NCBI GenBank assembly: GCA_910579335.1
Contig: CAJTUQ010000001.1
Span: 50,912-73,278, forward strand
Source: an uncultured Dorea sp.
Lineage (GTDB): Bacteria > Bacillota > Clostridia > Lachnospirales > Lachnospiraceae
Direction: 5' to 3'
Length of the DNA: 22,367 bases
The stretch's first letter is position 1. Every line of letters begins with the position of its first letter. The notes under the pieces are model-generated. The model was not told the DNA's origin. It did not search any database and was given only the letters and a program-made list of their open reading frames with translations. This document shows, piece after piece, positions 8,052 through 15,779 of this stretch. A program made the position numbers and the translations under genes.

Positions 8052-8066
8052 GGACGTTTCCTTTTT
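8029..8066. terminator. Bidirectional terminator between convergent genes
   Basis: AAAAAGGAAAC (8029-8039) pairs perfectly with GTTTCCTTTTT (8056-8066). It has A-runs on one side and T-runs on the other, so it can stop transcription from both the GIY-YIG gene, whose stop codon lies in the loop, and the minus-strand hemolysin III gene. Confidence 0.85.
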
Positions 8067-8080
8067 GGATTAAATAAAAT

Positions 8081-8743
8081 TTAAAGGACAAATACATACA
8101 TTACGATAAAATGACATGCACTGCCGCCCATGACAAACAGGTGGAAGATTTCGTGGCTTCCGAAGTTTTTATGCTTCAGGTTAAAAATCGGGAGCTTAAG
8201 CGCATAGATGACGCCGCCTGCCGTATAGATGACGCCGCCTGCAAGAAGCCATAGGAAAGCTGCGGTTGACATCGAATTTAGGATTTGGGTAAATGCCAGG
8301 ACACAGGTCCATCCCATGCCGATGTATAATACAGATGAGACCCATTTCGGACAGTATACCCAGAACGCTTTCATCAGGATGCCGGCAATGGCAAAGCTCC
8401 ATACGATCGTCAAGAGAAGAAGTCCCCGCCTGCCGCCGAGTACAAGAAGGCAGATGGGAGTATAGCTTCCGGCAATGAGTACGCTTATCATCATATGGTC
8501 AATTTTTTTAAGAACCGTGTTGATTTTTTCGGAACGGTTAAAGGTATGATAGGTAGTGCTTGCCGCATATAATAGGATCAGGCTTGCCGCATATATAATA
8601 ATAGAAATAAGATAAATCCGGCCGGGTTCGTGAGCGGCCTTAATAATTAACGGAACAGCGGCGAATATGGCCATCAGCATTCCAATAAAATGGGTAATAG
8701 CGCTTCCGGGGTCTTTTACGTAACGGTTGATTGTATCTGACAT
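8081..8743 (-). CDS. Hemolysin III / PAQR family membrane protein (YqfA-like)
   Basis: A 220-residue polytopic protein of the HlyIII/UPF0073 group, related to PAQR receptors. About seven hydrophobic helices are visible. Family signatures: SAITHFIGM near the N-terminus, STTYHTF after helix 2, and SHEIFHLFVMGGSACHFI near the C-terminus, whose histidines match the PAQR metal-site positions. The name comes from cytolysis by a Bacillus cereus member; a physiological role is not established. ATG 8743 is chosen because AAGGAGGT stands seven bases upstream (8758-8751); a longer in-frame start at 8776 has no such support. It converges on the GIY-YIG gene. A 21-base imperfect tandem repeat (8204-8245) encodes AGGVIYT/AGGVIYA in a helix, but overall length is normal. 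Confidence 0.92.
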   Translation of the reverse strand: MSDTINRYVKDPGSAITHFIGMLMAIFAAVPLIIKAAHEPGRIYLISIIIYAASLILLYAASTTYHTFNRSEKINTVLKKIDHMMISVLIAGSYTPICLLVLGGRRGLLLLTIVWSFAIAGILMKAFWVYCPKWVSSVLYIGMGWTCVLAFTQILNSMSTAAFLWLLAGGVIYTAGGVIYALKLPIFNLKHKNFGSHEIFHLFVMGGSACHFIVMYVFVL

Positions 8744-8780
8744 GCGATACACCTCCTTGATATATTGCAATAACAATAAG

Positions 8781-8795
8781 TAGTTTTAAAAACTA
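8781..8795. repeat. 15-base inverted repeat in the hemolysin III leader
   Basis: TAGTTTT, A, AAAACTA forms a perfect inverted repeat just downstream of the probable start of the minus-strand gene. It could be a weak operator; there is no other support. Confidence 0.35.
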
Positions 8796-8813
8796 TATTA
8801 AGTATATATCAAT

Positions 8814-8841
8814 ATTATACCCAAAAAAGAAAAAATGCAAG
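8814..8841 (-). promoter_or_regulatory. Probable sigma-A promoter of the hemolysin III gene
   Basis: On the minus strand a perfect TATAAT occupies 8819-8814. CTTGCA (8841-8836, spacing 16) is the best -35. The -35 lies in the terminator hairpin of the binding-protein gene, which is read in the same direction. The -35 is weak, so the call rests mainly on the -10. Confidence 0.42.
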
Positions 8842-8869
8842 CAATAATTTAAAATTTATTGCCTGCATT
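8823..8869 (-). terminator. Terminator after the solute-binding-protein gene
   Basis: On the minus strand AATGCAGGCAATAA (8869-8856) pairs with TTATTGCTTGCATT (8847-8834), 13 of 14 positions, followed by a T-rich tract (8835-8823). It stands nine bases after the stop codon and closes the kinase/binding-protein unit. Confidence 0.85.
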
Positions 8870-8877
8870 CGTAATGC

Positions 8878-10215
8878 TTAGTTTTCAGCGGCCGTTTTTT
8901 TCTCAATCGCTTCTTGCTGGAGTTTATCAAATTGTGCCATACATTCGTCTACGGTTGCGCCGTTTAACAGCTCCCGCACAATAAGGCACGTATTGCCCCA
9001 CTGTTCTACGTTCATGCCGGCATTGGAACCCAGTACGTAGACATTGTTTTTTATCTTTTCATTCAGAGGCTTTAGTGCTGGTATACAGTTTACTTCTACA
9101 TTTTTTGACGGAGAAATGACTTTGTTGGTTTCGGTATATAACTGGAGGGCCTCGTCGGAAAGTATGACGTCCAGGACTTTTAGCGTGTCGTCCAGATGTT
9201 CGGCTCCTGTGCAGACAGCGTAGCCGGTTATGGGTATGACAGGCATCTGTCCGAGGCTGCTTGGAAAGCCGATGACCTGCAGGTTAAAATCGGGTTTTCC
9301 GTAGGCGGTCTCTGCATTTGCCGCACTCCAGTATGCCATGACAATCGGAGTTTTCTGCGCCAGGAAATCCGGGCCTTCTGCTTCGATTGCTTCAGAAGTA
9401 TAGGCGGTTTTGGCGTCGATATAACCTTTGTCTATCAGCTCTTTTAAAAATTCAAATCCGGGTCTCATGTAATCACTGTACTTTGCTTCGCCGTTGTTAA
9501 GCGCCTCAATTTCGGCTTCGGTGTTTCCGCCGTTGTAAAGGTCTGCATAGCCTTGGGCAAACACAAAAGTTTCCAGCCACCAGCGGTTGACGCCGATAGG
9601 CGTCTCGATTCCGTTTTCCTTAAATACCCTGCAGCATTCCAGAAATTCCTCCGGTGTGTTGGGCAGCTTGAGCTTGTATTGGTCAAACATGTCTTTGTTG
9701 ACAAACAGGCCGTAAGCTACCACCTCCTGAGGGATGGCGACCAGCTTTCCGTCAACGGTGTTCGCGGTTTTGACCACATCCCGCAGATTTTTTACACAGT
9801 CAAGACCGGATAAATCCAGGAGGCGGCCTTCTGATCCTAATGCCAGTATAGTGTCCGGATTCATCAGATAGAAGTCGTCCATATTATGTCGTACCCGGTC
9901 GAGAACTACGTCGTCATAAGTCTTTTCCTGGTAATTTTCCGCTGTGTAGGTCCTGTATTCTACTGTCAGGCCGAGCTGGTCCTCCGCCATTTCCACCGTA
10001 CGGTCAAATGCGTTTCTTGAAACATTCGTGGCATTGGGTTTTGACTTTTCCATCGGGCCGAAAAGATTAACGGCTTTTATTTCTCCGGCGTCATTTGAAA
10101 TAAGGTTCTCATTTGCATCAGGCGTGCTTGCGCAGGCTGCTAAGCCAAGTGCCATAATGGCTGTTAGGATGGCTGTTAATACTGTCTTGCTATTGCGTGA
10201 GGCATTTTTTTTCAT
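8878..10215 (-). CDS. Extracellular solute-binding lipoprotein (ABC family 1), no permease nearby
   Basis: A 445-residue lipoprotein. The signal peptide is residues 1-27 with lipobox LAAC and acylation site C28, so it is held on the outer face of the membrane. The mature part has the two-lobed family 1 binding-protein look: a sugar-binding-type hinge region (DGKLVAIPQEVVAYGLFVNKDMFDQY), an aromatic stretch (GVNRWWLETFVFAQGY), and FLAQKTPIVMAYWSAAN. The ligand cannot be read; a sugar or oligosaccharide is the family norm. SD AGGAG precedes ATG 10215. It lies 39 bases behind the hybrid kinase gene on the same strand and is followed by a terminator, so no ABC permease or ATPase is co-transcribed. 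It could present ligand to the kinase, or serve a transporter encoded elsewhere. Confidence 0.9.
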   Translation of the reverse strand: MKKNASRNSKTVLTAILTAIMALGLAACASTPDANENLISNDAGEIKAVNLFGPMEKSKPNATNVSRNAFDRTVEMAEDQLGLTVEYRTYTAENYQEKTYDDVVLDRVRHNMDDFYLMNPDTILALGSEGRLLDLSGLDCVKNLRDVVKTANTVDGKLVAIPQEVVAYGLFVNKDMFDQYKLKLPNTPEEFLECCRVFKENGIETPIGVNRWWLETFVFAQGYADLYNGGNTEAEIEALNNGEAKYSDYMRPGFEFLKELIDKGYIDAKTAYTSEAIEAEGPDFLAQKTPIVMAYWSAANAETAYGKPDFNLQVIGFPSSLGQMPVIPITGYAVCTGAEHLDDTLKVLDVILSDEALQLYTETNKVISPSKNVEVNCIPALKPLNEKIKNNVYVLGSNAGMNVEQWGNTCLIVRELLNGATVDECMAQFDKLQQEAIEKKTAAEN

Positions 10216-10254
10216 GTCTGGCTCCTTTCTGTATCTGCCTGATTATACTAACCA

Positions 10255-12825
10255 TTAATGAATATATTGTTTTATTGTCTTCTTCAGTAATTCCATATCA
10301 ATTGGTTTGGCGATATGGGCATCCATTCCTGCATCCAGGGCATCTTTGACGTCCTCGGAAAAAGCGTTTGCAGTCATTGCAATAATCGGTATTTCCTTTG
10401 CGTCCGGACGTTCTAGAGACCTGATTTTTTGCGCCGTTTCATATCCGTTCATAACCGGCATTTGGACATCCATTAAGATGGCGTCAAATTCATTCGGGGC
10501 GGCCTTCGTAAATCGTTCCAATGCAAGCTGCCCGTTTTCCGCTATTTCACAGGAGGAATTTTCAATATCTAAAAGTTCGGATAGTATTTCCGCATTGATG
10601 TCATTGTCTTCGGCAACGAGGAAGTGAAGACCGCAAAGACAGCTTTTTTCCTCGCCCGGTTCAGGTAAATGTCTGTGCTCATGCGGTTTTACCTGTATTC
10701 TGAGGAGGGCTTCCTTGAGAGCGGATACGAAGAATGGTTTCGCAAAAAATCCGATATTTTCCACGCAACAAGCTTCGTTTAGCACCTCGTCCCCGTCATA
10801 GGCCGTCAAAAACAGTATCGGAACGGAAACGGGAATAAGTCCGCGAAGTATTTTTGCCGTTTCAACGCCGTCCATTCCCGGCATTTTCCAATCTAACAAA
10901 ATAATGTCATAAGCGGCATTCTGGCCGTCAATGTTTTTCGCAAGCCGTATGGCTTCTTCGCCGGACAATGCGATGTCCACCTGTACATTTGTGCCTTTCA
11001 TAAGCGTTTGGATGCTCTTGCATGTTTCAATGTCATCATCAATTGCCAGAATCCGGGAGATACCGTTGTCCGTCCAGAACTCGGCATCAGATTGGCCGCT
11101 TGGTATACGAAGCTCCAAATCCACTCTGAAAAGACTTCCTTTATCAATTTCGCTGAAGACATCTATCGTGCCGCCCATCAGTTCTACAATATTTTTTGTG
11201 ATGGCCATGCCAAGCCCGGTTCCCTGGACTTTGTTGGTCGTGCTGTTTTCTGCTCTGGTAAATGCGTCAAAGATCGTCTCCAGATATTCGGGCGTCATGC
11301 CGTAACCGTCGTCTTCCACTTCAATGCGGATGTGTTCGAACTGGTTGGAGCGTTGCTTTAGCCCGATAATACGGAACCAGATATTGCCGTTTTCCGGAGT
11401 ATATTTTACCGCGTTAGAGAGTAGGTTAATCAGAATCTGGTTGATTCTGGTCTCGTCTCCTACCACGTACTCATGCTTGATGTCTGTCACAGATACATAA
11501 AAGTTCTGTGATTTTTCTTTTGCCATAGGACGGATGATGGCATCGACGGAGGAAACCAGATTATTTAGTGTAAATTCTCCAATGGTGAGGACGACTTTTC
11601 CGCTTTCAATTTTGGATACGTCCAGTACATCATTTATCAGGCTGAGCAGATGCTGGCCGGACGCAGTAATTTTTTTTGTATATTCCCTTACTTTGGCAGG
11701 ATTATCCGCATCCTTTGCAAGCAAGGTAGTAAATCCAAGAATTGCGTTCATTGGTGTACGGATATCATGCGACATATTTGAAAGGAATGTCGTCTTTGAA
11801 TTGCTGGCGATTTGCGCTGCCTGCAGCGCCTCCGCCAATTGCTTGTTGTGGACGTCCCGTTCTTCCTCCCGCTCTTTCCGTATCTTGTCGTCTTCCCTCC
11901 TGCTGAGATAATACAGGATGCAGCAAAGCAGGAATGCTGCCAGCATAAGTATGACAACAATAAGAATATTCTGGCTTACTGTGCGTCCTTCCTGCTGAAT
12001 CGCCTCAATGGGTACATGGCCGATAAGATAGATGGCTCCGTCGTTCACGGCCCACATATAAATCAGGGAATTTTTATTCTGGATATCATGGTAGAACATA
12101 ATATCGTCCCCGGTTTTGATGCTTTTGGAAACCTCATCCTGCAGAGTTTTTTCAAGGATGTTATTTGCCCGGTAGAAATCATTAAGATTTACATGCCCGG
12201 CATTCCGCTCTCCCATCCCCGTAGGATTTAATACAAGCCGCTCGCTTTTTGTATCCATAATGTAAAGCAAGGCGCTATTGTTGTAAAATCCATCCGGCAG
12301 GGCATCCTCGAAAGAGTCGAAAGTGTATTCAACATAAAGTGTGGCGGTTTCCCTGCCGTTTTTTATAATGGGACATTTCATGGTGTATGCCCATGTTCCC
12401 ATGCTATTAAGGTAAGACTGGGAAAGGGGCAGGCTGTTTACTGTTTTCCCAAAGGAAAAGTCCAGCTCTTTTTCTGAAAATGTTTCTCCTGTGCTGGAAA
12501 TGCCTTCCGTTTCGCCTGAAAGTATAATCGACATTTTAACCATCGTCCGGTTGCTTTCATAAGAACGGATAAATTCATAGGAATCATTGGAAGATGCAAT
12601 CTCCTGAGCAATCAGCATCTGAAATTCGGTTTCTTTAACTAAAATTGATTCAAGTGTGTTTTTAATCAAATCAAGGCTGTCGCTCAAATTGTGAATTGCT
12701 GATGTCGACATTTCCGTGGATATCTTTTTGGCGACAGAAAATACAACTGTTCCTAAAATACAAAAAACTAACATAATAGAAAGAAACAAAGTGCTTCTGG
12801 GGTTTCTTTTTCTCTTCCCTTTCAT
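10255..12825 (-). CDS. Membrane hybrid sensor histidine kinase with two receiver domains
   Basis: Residues are numbered from the first possible Met at 12837. ATG 12825 (M5) is preferred because AGGATGGAG stands six bases before it, while ATG 12837 has no usable SD. Layout: TM about 16-36; extracellular sensor about 37-289, the size of a double Cache domain; TM about 290-311; helical linker to 345; HisKA with phosphoacceptor H357 (SHDIRTPMNAILGF); ATPase domain with N471/N475, DDGYGM and GTGLGMAI; receiver 1 with D600/D601, D649 and K700; receiver 2 with E743/D744, D790, T822 and K844. Both receivers look active. There is no Hpt and no DNA-binding domain, so signal output must pass to partners elsewhere. 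It is co-transcribed with the downstream binding lipoprotein, a possible ligand-presenting partner. Confidence 0.93.
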   Translation of the reverse strand: MKGKRKRNPRSTLFLSIMLVFCILGTVVFSVAKKISTEMSTSAIHNLSDSLDLIKNTLESILVKETEFQMLIAQEIASSNDSYEFIRSYESNRTMVKMSIILSGETEGISSTGETFSEKELDFSFGKTVNSLPLSQSYLNSMGTWAYTMKCPIIKNGRETATLYVEYTFDSFEDALPDGFYNNSALLYIMDTKSERLVLNPTGMGERNAGHVNLNDFYRANNILEKTLQDEVSKSIKTGDDIMFYHDIQNKNSLIYMWAVNDGAIYLIGHVPIEAIQQEGRTVSQNILIVVILMLAAFLLCCILYYLSRREDDKIRKEREEERDVHNKQLAEALQAAQIASNSKTTFLSNMSHDIRTPMNAILGFTTLLAKDADNPAKVREYTKKITASGQHLLSLINDVLDVSKIESGKVVLTIGEFTLNNLVSSVDAIIRPMAKEKSQNFYVSVTDIKHEYVVGDETRINQILINLLSNAVKYTPENGNIWFRIIGLKQRSNQFEHIRIEVEDDGYGMTPEYLETIFDAFTRAENSTTNKVQGTGLGMAITKNIVELMGGTIDVFSEIDKGSLFRVDLELRIPSGQSDAEFWTDNGISRILAIDDDIETCKSIQTLMKGTNVQVDIALSGEEAIRLAKNIDGQNAAYDIILLDWKMPGMDGVETAKILRGLIPVSVPILFLTAYDGDEVLNEACCVENIGFFAKPFFVSALKEALLRIQVKPHEHRHLPEPGEEKSCLCGLHFLVAEDNDINAEILSELLDIENSSCEIAENGQLALERFTKAAPNEFDAILMDVQMPVMNGYETAQKIRSLERPDAKEIPIIAMTANAFSEDVKDALDAGMDAHIAKPIDMELLKKTIKQYIH

Positions 12826-12869
12826 TGTGTTCTCCATCCTGCTGTTGAAATTTTAGATATATATAATAA

Positions 12870-12878
12870 ATTATACCA
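12870..12878 (-). promoter_or_regulatory. Extended -10 promoter of the kinase/binding-protein operon
   Basis: On the minus strand TGGTATAAT is an extended -10 element (TG, one base, TATAAT). The region 17 bases upstream (TATAAC) is a poor -35, as is common for extended -10 promoters. The expected leader is about 40 bases. Confidence 0.5.
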
Positions 12879-12907
12879 CGTTTTTAATAAATGTTATAGA
12901 TATGAAA

Positions 12908-12937
12908 TAAAAAACGAAGAGTTTTTTAGACTCTCCG
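12908..12937 (-). terminator. Terminator at the end of spmA
   Basis: On the minus strand CGGAGAGT (12937-12930) pairs with ACTCTTCG (12922-12915), eight pairs with one G-U, followed by six T. The spmA stop codon lies in the loop. Confidence 0.75.
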
Positions 12938-13543
12938 TTTTCCATCCATTAATTTACAATAAATAATCGCCACGACCGTACTCACTGCTGTCGCGGCAAT
13001 CCCCGGCCCCACAATCGCCGCCGGGTTCACGCTTCCGTACTGGCTGCGGTAAGCGATTACATTCACCGGAATCAGCTGGAGCGACGAGATGTTCAGTATC
13101 AGAAACGTACACATCTCATTACTGGCAATCCCCCTCCGCCTCACCGGGCCTGGAAGCCTGCCCGCCCTCCTGTCCTCCTCCAGTTTCGAAAGCTCCTCCA
13201 TCGCCCGAAGTCCGGCCGGAGTCGCCGCCCACCCAAGCCCCAGTACATTGGCGATAATATTTGTGGTTATCGGTTCTTCGGCAGAGTGGCCCGCCGGAAG
13301 GTTCGGGAAAAGGAAACGGATGAGGGGACGTATTTTTCTTGAGGCATTCTCGATAATCCCCGCTTTTGCCGCAATCTCCATAAGCCCCACCCAGAGGGAC
13401 ATTACCCCCATCATAGTTATGCATAGGGTGACGGCCTCTTTGGAGGAATCCAGCGCGGCATTCGTTATGTCCGGCATCCTTCCGGTAAAAGCAGCAAATA
13501 CAATTCCGATAAGTATCATTCCCGCCCATAAATAATTCAGCAT
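12926..13543 (-). CDS. spmA: Spore maturation protein A (SpmA)
   Basis: A 205-residue membrane protein of the nucleoside-recognition (Gate) family. With SpmB it is needed for spore core dehydration and heat resistance in Bacillus and Clostridium, acting in the mother cell. Seen: several hydrophobic helices, TNIIANVLGLGWAATPAGLRAMEEL, and the conserved EMCTFLILNISSLQLIP segment. ATG 13543 has AGGAAG seven bases upstream (13556-13551); an in-frame upstream start at 13597 lies across the putative promoter. It sits 73 bases behind the MATE gene, on the opposite strand from spmB and 1.6 kb away, although the two are usually adjacent. It has its own sigma-E-like promoter at 13583-13611. Confidence 0.92.
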   Translation of the reverse strand: MLNYLWAGMILIGIVFAAFTGRMPDITNAALDSSKEAVTLCITMMGVMSLWVGLMEIAAKAGIIENASRKIRPLIRFLFPNLPAGHSAEEPITTNIIANVLGLGWAATPAGLRAMEELSKLEEDRRAGRLPGPVRRRGIASNEMCTFLILNISSLQLIPVNVIAYRSQYGSVNPAAIVGPGIAATAVSTVVAIIYCKLMDGKRRV

Positions 13544-13582
13544 AAATAATCTTCCTGTTAATCCTTTGATAATCTTCTGAAT

Positions 13583-13611
13583 AAGATATGCATGCACAGG
13601 AATGTATATTC
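13583..13611 (-). promoter_or_regulatory. Putative sigma-E promoter of spmA
   Basis: Minus strand: GAATATAC (13611-13604), 13 bases, CATATCTT (13590-13583). The core positions GnATA and CATAnnnT match. Expected start is near 13576, leaving a leader of about 33 bases with the SD in place. It lies wholly between the MATE stop and spmA. Confidence 0.5.
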
Positions 13612-13616
13612 AGCAT

Positions 13617-14990
13617 TCAGGCGGCCTTCTTATCGTCTAAGCGTCTCCATACAGTTAGAAGCATTGTAGTAAAACAGGCAGTGCCGCCGATAAAGTTGGA
13701 GATTGGCTCCGCTAAAAACACTCCGGCGGTACCGAGTCCGCCGACGGCCGGAAGACAAAGGGTAAGAGGGATTACGATAACCGCCTTGCGCAGCAGGGAG
13801 AAAAAGACGGCCTGCTTTGATTTGCCGAGGGCGACAAAAGCGGACTGCCCGGAAAACTGCAGCGCCATCAGAAAAATTCCGAAAAAGTACAGGTGCATGG
13901 CAGGGACGCCCGCTTTCAAAAGCTCCGGCTCGCTGCTAAAAGGCCGGATAAAAATGCGGGGGAAGAAAAAGATGAGCGCCCACATAACAAAAGTAAATAT
14001 AATAGAAAATATTGTAGTCAGCTTTATGGCGGCTTTTACCCGGCCATATTTTTTTGCTCCGTAATTAAAGCTCATAACAGGCTGCGCTCCGTTGGAGAGT
14101 CCGGTCACCGGGATGGTGACGATTTCCCGCACGGAATTAATGACGGTCATTATTCCAACATAGAGGTCGCCGCCGTAATGCTGCAGTGTGGCGTTGCATA
14201 TAATCTGTACAGAGCCGTTCGTGACGGACATGACGAAACCGGAAAGACCGAGCGCGGTGATTTCCTTTACATAAGAAAGGGACAAAGCCATGTGTTTAAA
14301 AGACAGCTTTATCAGGGCTTTCGGACCTGTCAGGAAACGGAGTACCCACAGGGCGGAAACGCATTGAGAGAGAATGGTTGCCAAAGCTGCTCCCCGAACC
14401 CCCATATGAAATACAAAAATGAAAAGAGGGTCAAGCAGGAGATTCAGCACTGCGCCGATGGAAACCGTGAGCATTCCCGTGATGCCGAACCCCTGTGCAT
14501 TGATAAAGTTATTCATGCCGAGACTTATCATAACAAACAGGGTCCCTAAGAGGTACAGCGTGATATAGGCATTTGCATAAGGGTACGTTATGCGGCTTGC
14601 GCCGAACAGGTATAAAAGCGGCTCCCGAAAGATATAGCAGGCCGCGGACAAAAAAATTCCGGATATAAGCAGCATGGAGAAAGAGTTCCCCATGATTTTC
14701 CCGGACTTTTCGGATTCTCCCGCACCTCTTGCGATAGAGAATAAAGGTGCGCCGCCCATGCCGAACAGATTGGCGAATGCCGTGATAATTGTAATAATTG
14801 GCAGCGTCAGCCCGATACCGGTTAAGGCATCTGTGGAACTGTTGGGGATATGGCCGATGTAGATGCGGTCTACTACGTTATAGAGTACGTTAATTAGCTG
14901 TGCGAGAGTCATGGGGACCGCAAGCCGCAGAATATTGGCCGCGACGCTTCCCTGGCTGAAATCTTTTTCTTTATTTGTAAAATGTTTCAT
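13617..14990 (-). CDS. MATE family multidrug/cation efflux protein (MepA-like)
   Basis: A 457-residue inner-membrane transporter with two homologous MatE halves, about 12 hydrophobic helices, as usual for MATE exporters driven by Na+ or H+. Seen: AVPMTLAQLINVLYNVVDRIYIG in the first half (the DRIYIG signature) and GLSNGAQPVMSFNYGAKKYGRVK in the second half. Substrate cannot be read. The start at ATG 14990 is the only sensible N-terminus but has no clear SD. It lies between spmA and spmB, reading with spmA. A role in sporulation is not implied by sequence; it may be a later insertion. No sigma-E-like site was found before it. Confidence 0.92.
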   Translation of the reverse strand: MKHFTNKEKDFSQGSVAANILRLAVPMTLAQLINVLYNVVDRIYIGHIPNSSTDALTGIGLTLPIITIITAFANLFGMGGAPLFSIARGAGESEKSGKIMGNSFSMLLISGIFLSAACYIFREPLLYLFGASRITYPYANAYITLYLLGTLFVMISLGMNNFINAQGFGITGMLTVSIGAVLNLLLDPLFIFVFHMGVRGAALATILSQCVSALWVLRFLTGPKALIKLSFKHMALSLSYVKEITALGLSGFVMSVTNGSVQIICNATLQHYGGDLYVGIMTVINSVREIVTIPVTGLSNGAQPVMSFNYGAKKYGRVKAAIKLTTIFSIIFTFVMWALIFFFPRIFIRPFSSEPELLKAGVPAMHLYFFGIFLMALQFSGQSAFVALGKSKQAVFFSLLRKAVIVIPLTLCLPAVGGLGTAGVFLAEPISNFIGGTACFTTMLLTVWRRLDDKKAA

Positions 14991-15108
14991 AAATTGTCAT
15001 CGCCGTTTCTATCAAAATTAGATATTCGTATCCGTTGTCTTAAAAAGGTATGGCCTTCGTTTGTAATTAACAGTATAAGATGCCTGCAAAATATTTTCAA
15101 CCTGCCTG

Positions 15109-15137
15109 AAATAAACAAAAGCTGCAGGACATATAAT
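15109..15137 (+). promoter_or_regulatory. Putative sigma-E promoter of spmB
   Basis: AAATAAAC (15109-15116), 13 bases, CATATAAT (15130-15137). The -10 matches sigma-E at seven of eight positions; the -35 keeps the ATA core but lacks the leading G. TATAAT inside it could also serve sigma-A, but no TTGACA-like -35 is placed for it. Confidence 0.45.
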
Positions 15138-15172
15138 GGAGAATAGATTTTATACGGAAATGGGGCGGTTTT

Positions 15173-15697
15173 ATGAAGCTGTTGCTGTATATCGCAGACC
15201 TTATCGTGCCGATGGTGATTTTTTCAGTCGTAAGCTACGGCATACTAATGAAAGTGAATGTATACGATACTTTTATAAAAGGTGCAAAAAGCGGATTTTA
15301 CACAGTGATAAAGATTATGCCTACGTTAATCGGACTTATGGTGGCGGTCGGCATTCTCAGGGCGTCCGGGTTTTTGGATTATCTGTCGGAAATCATCGGC
15401 GGAGCAATGAAATATGCCGGATTTCCAAGCGAACTGGTTCCACTCACGGTAGTGAAGATGTTCTCGTCCTCCGCTGCGACAGGGCTGCTTCTTGATGCCT
15501 ACAAAGAATACGGGACAGATTCTTACATAGGGCTCGTAGCATCCATCAGTATGTCATGTACAGAAACTATATTTTATACGATGAGTGTTTATTATATGAC
15601 GGCGAAAGTGACGAAGACAAGATATACGCTTACCGGCGCGCTGCTTGCCACCTTTGCCGGACTTGTGGCAAGCGCTGTGCTGGCCGGTGCGATGTAA
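15173..15697 (+). CDS. spmB: Spore maturation protein B (SpmB)
   Basis: A 174-residue Gate-family membrane protein, partner of SpmA in spore core dehydration. Seen: GAKSGFYTVIKIMPTLIGLMVAVG, KMFSSSAATGLLLDAYKEYGTDSYIG and SCTETIFYTMSVYY, all typical of SpmB; length is normal. ATG 15173 has GGGGCGG at 15162-15168, closely spaced. It faces away from the MATE gene and spmA across a 182-base gap that holds its sigma-E-like promoter. It is closed by a strong terminator at 15724-15759 and stands as a single-gene unit. Confidence 0.93.
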   Translation: MKLLLYIADLIVPMVIFSVVSYGILMKVNVYDTFIKGAKSGFYTVIKIMPTLIGLMVAVGILRASGFLDYLSEIIGGAMKYAGFPSELVPLTVVKMFSSSAATGLLLDAYKEYGTDSYIGLVASISMSCTETIFYTMSVYYMTAKVTKTRYTLTGALLATFAGLVASAVLAGAM

Positions 15698-15723
15698 TCC
15701 GCAATAATTAAGAGAGGCTTATG

Positions 15724-15759
15724 AAAGGCTATGGGAGGGATTTGCCCATAGCCTTTTTT
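15724..15759 (+). terminator. Terminator after spmB
   Basis: AAAGGCTATGGG (15724-15735) pairs perfectly over 12 bases with CCCATAGCCTTT (15745-15756), loop of nine, ending in a six-T run. It lies between the convergent spmB and DUF885 genes and may also slow minus-strand transcription, though its T-run there is short. Confidence 0.9.
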
Positions 15760-15779
15760 CGTAATTCTTTTAATGCTGT

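Noticed and set aside
8204..8245. 21-base tandem duplication in the hemolysin III gene
   Set aside because: 18 of 21 bases repeat and encode AGGVIYT/AGGVIYA, but the family normally has a similar GG-x-x-Y-T-x-G pattern here and total length is normal, so it is not a recent insertion.
8878..10215. Binding protein as part of a complete ABC sugar importer
   Set aside because: A terminator follows directly and the next genes are unrelated; no permease or ATPase gene is present in the window.
13089..13535. 148-codon plus-strand frame opposite spmA, and similar frames opposite the kinase, glgP, MATE and metG genes
   Set aside because: They are antisense shadows of well-recognised genes, lacking SDs and any domain signature.
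12885..13616. MATE-spmA as a sporulation operon
   Set aside because: Possible by direction and gap, but spmA has its own sigma-E-like site in the gap and no such site was found before the MATE gene, so co-regulation was not claimed.
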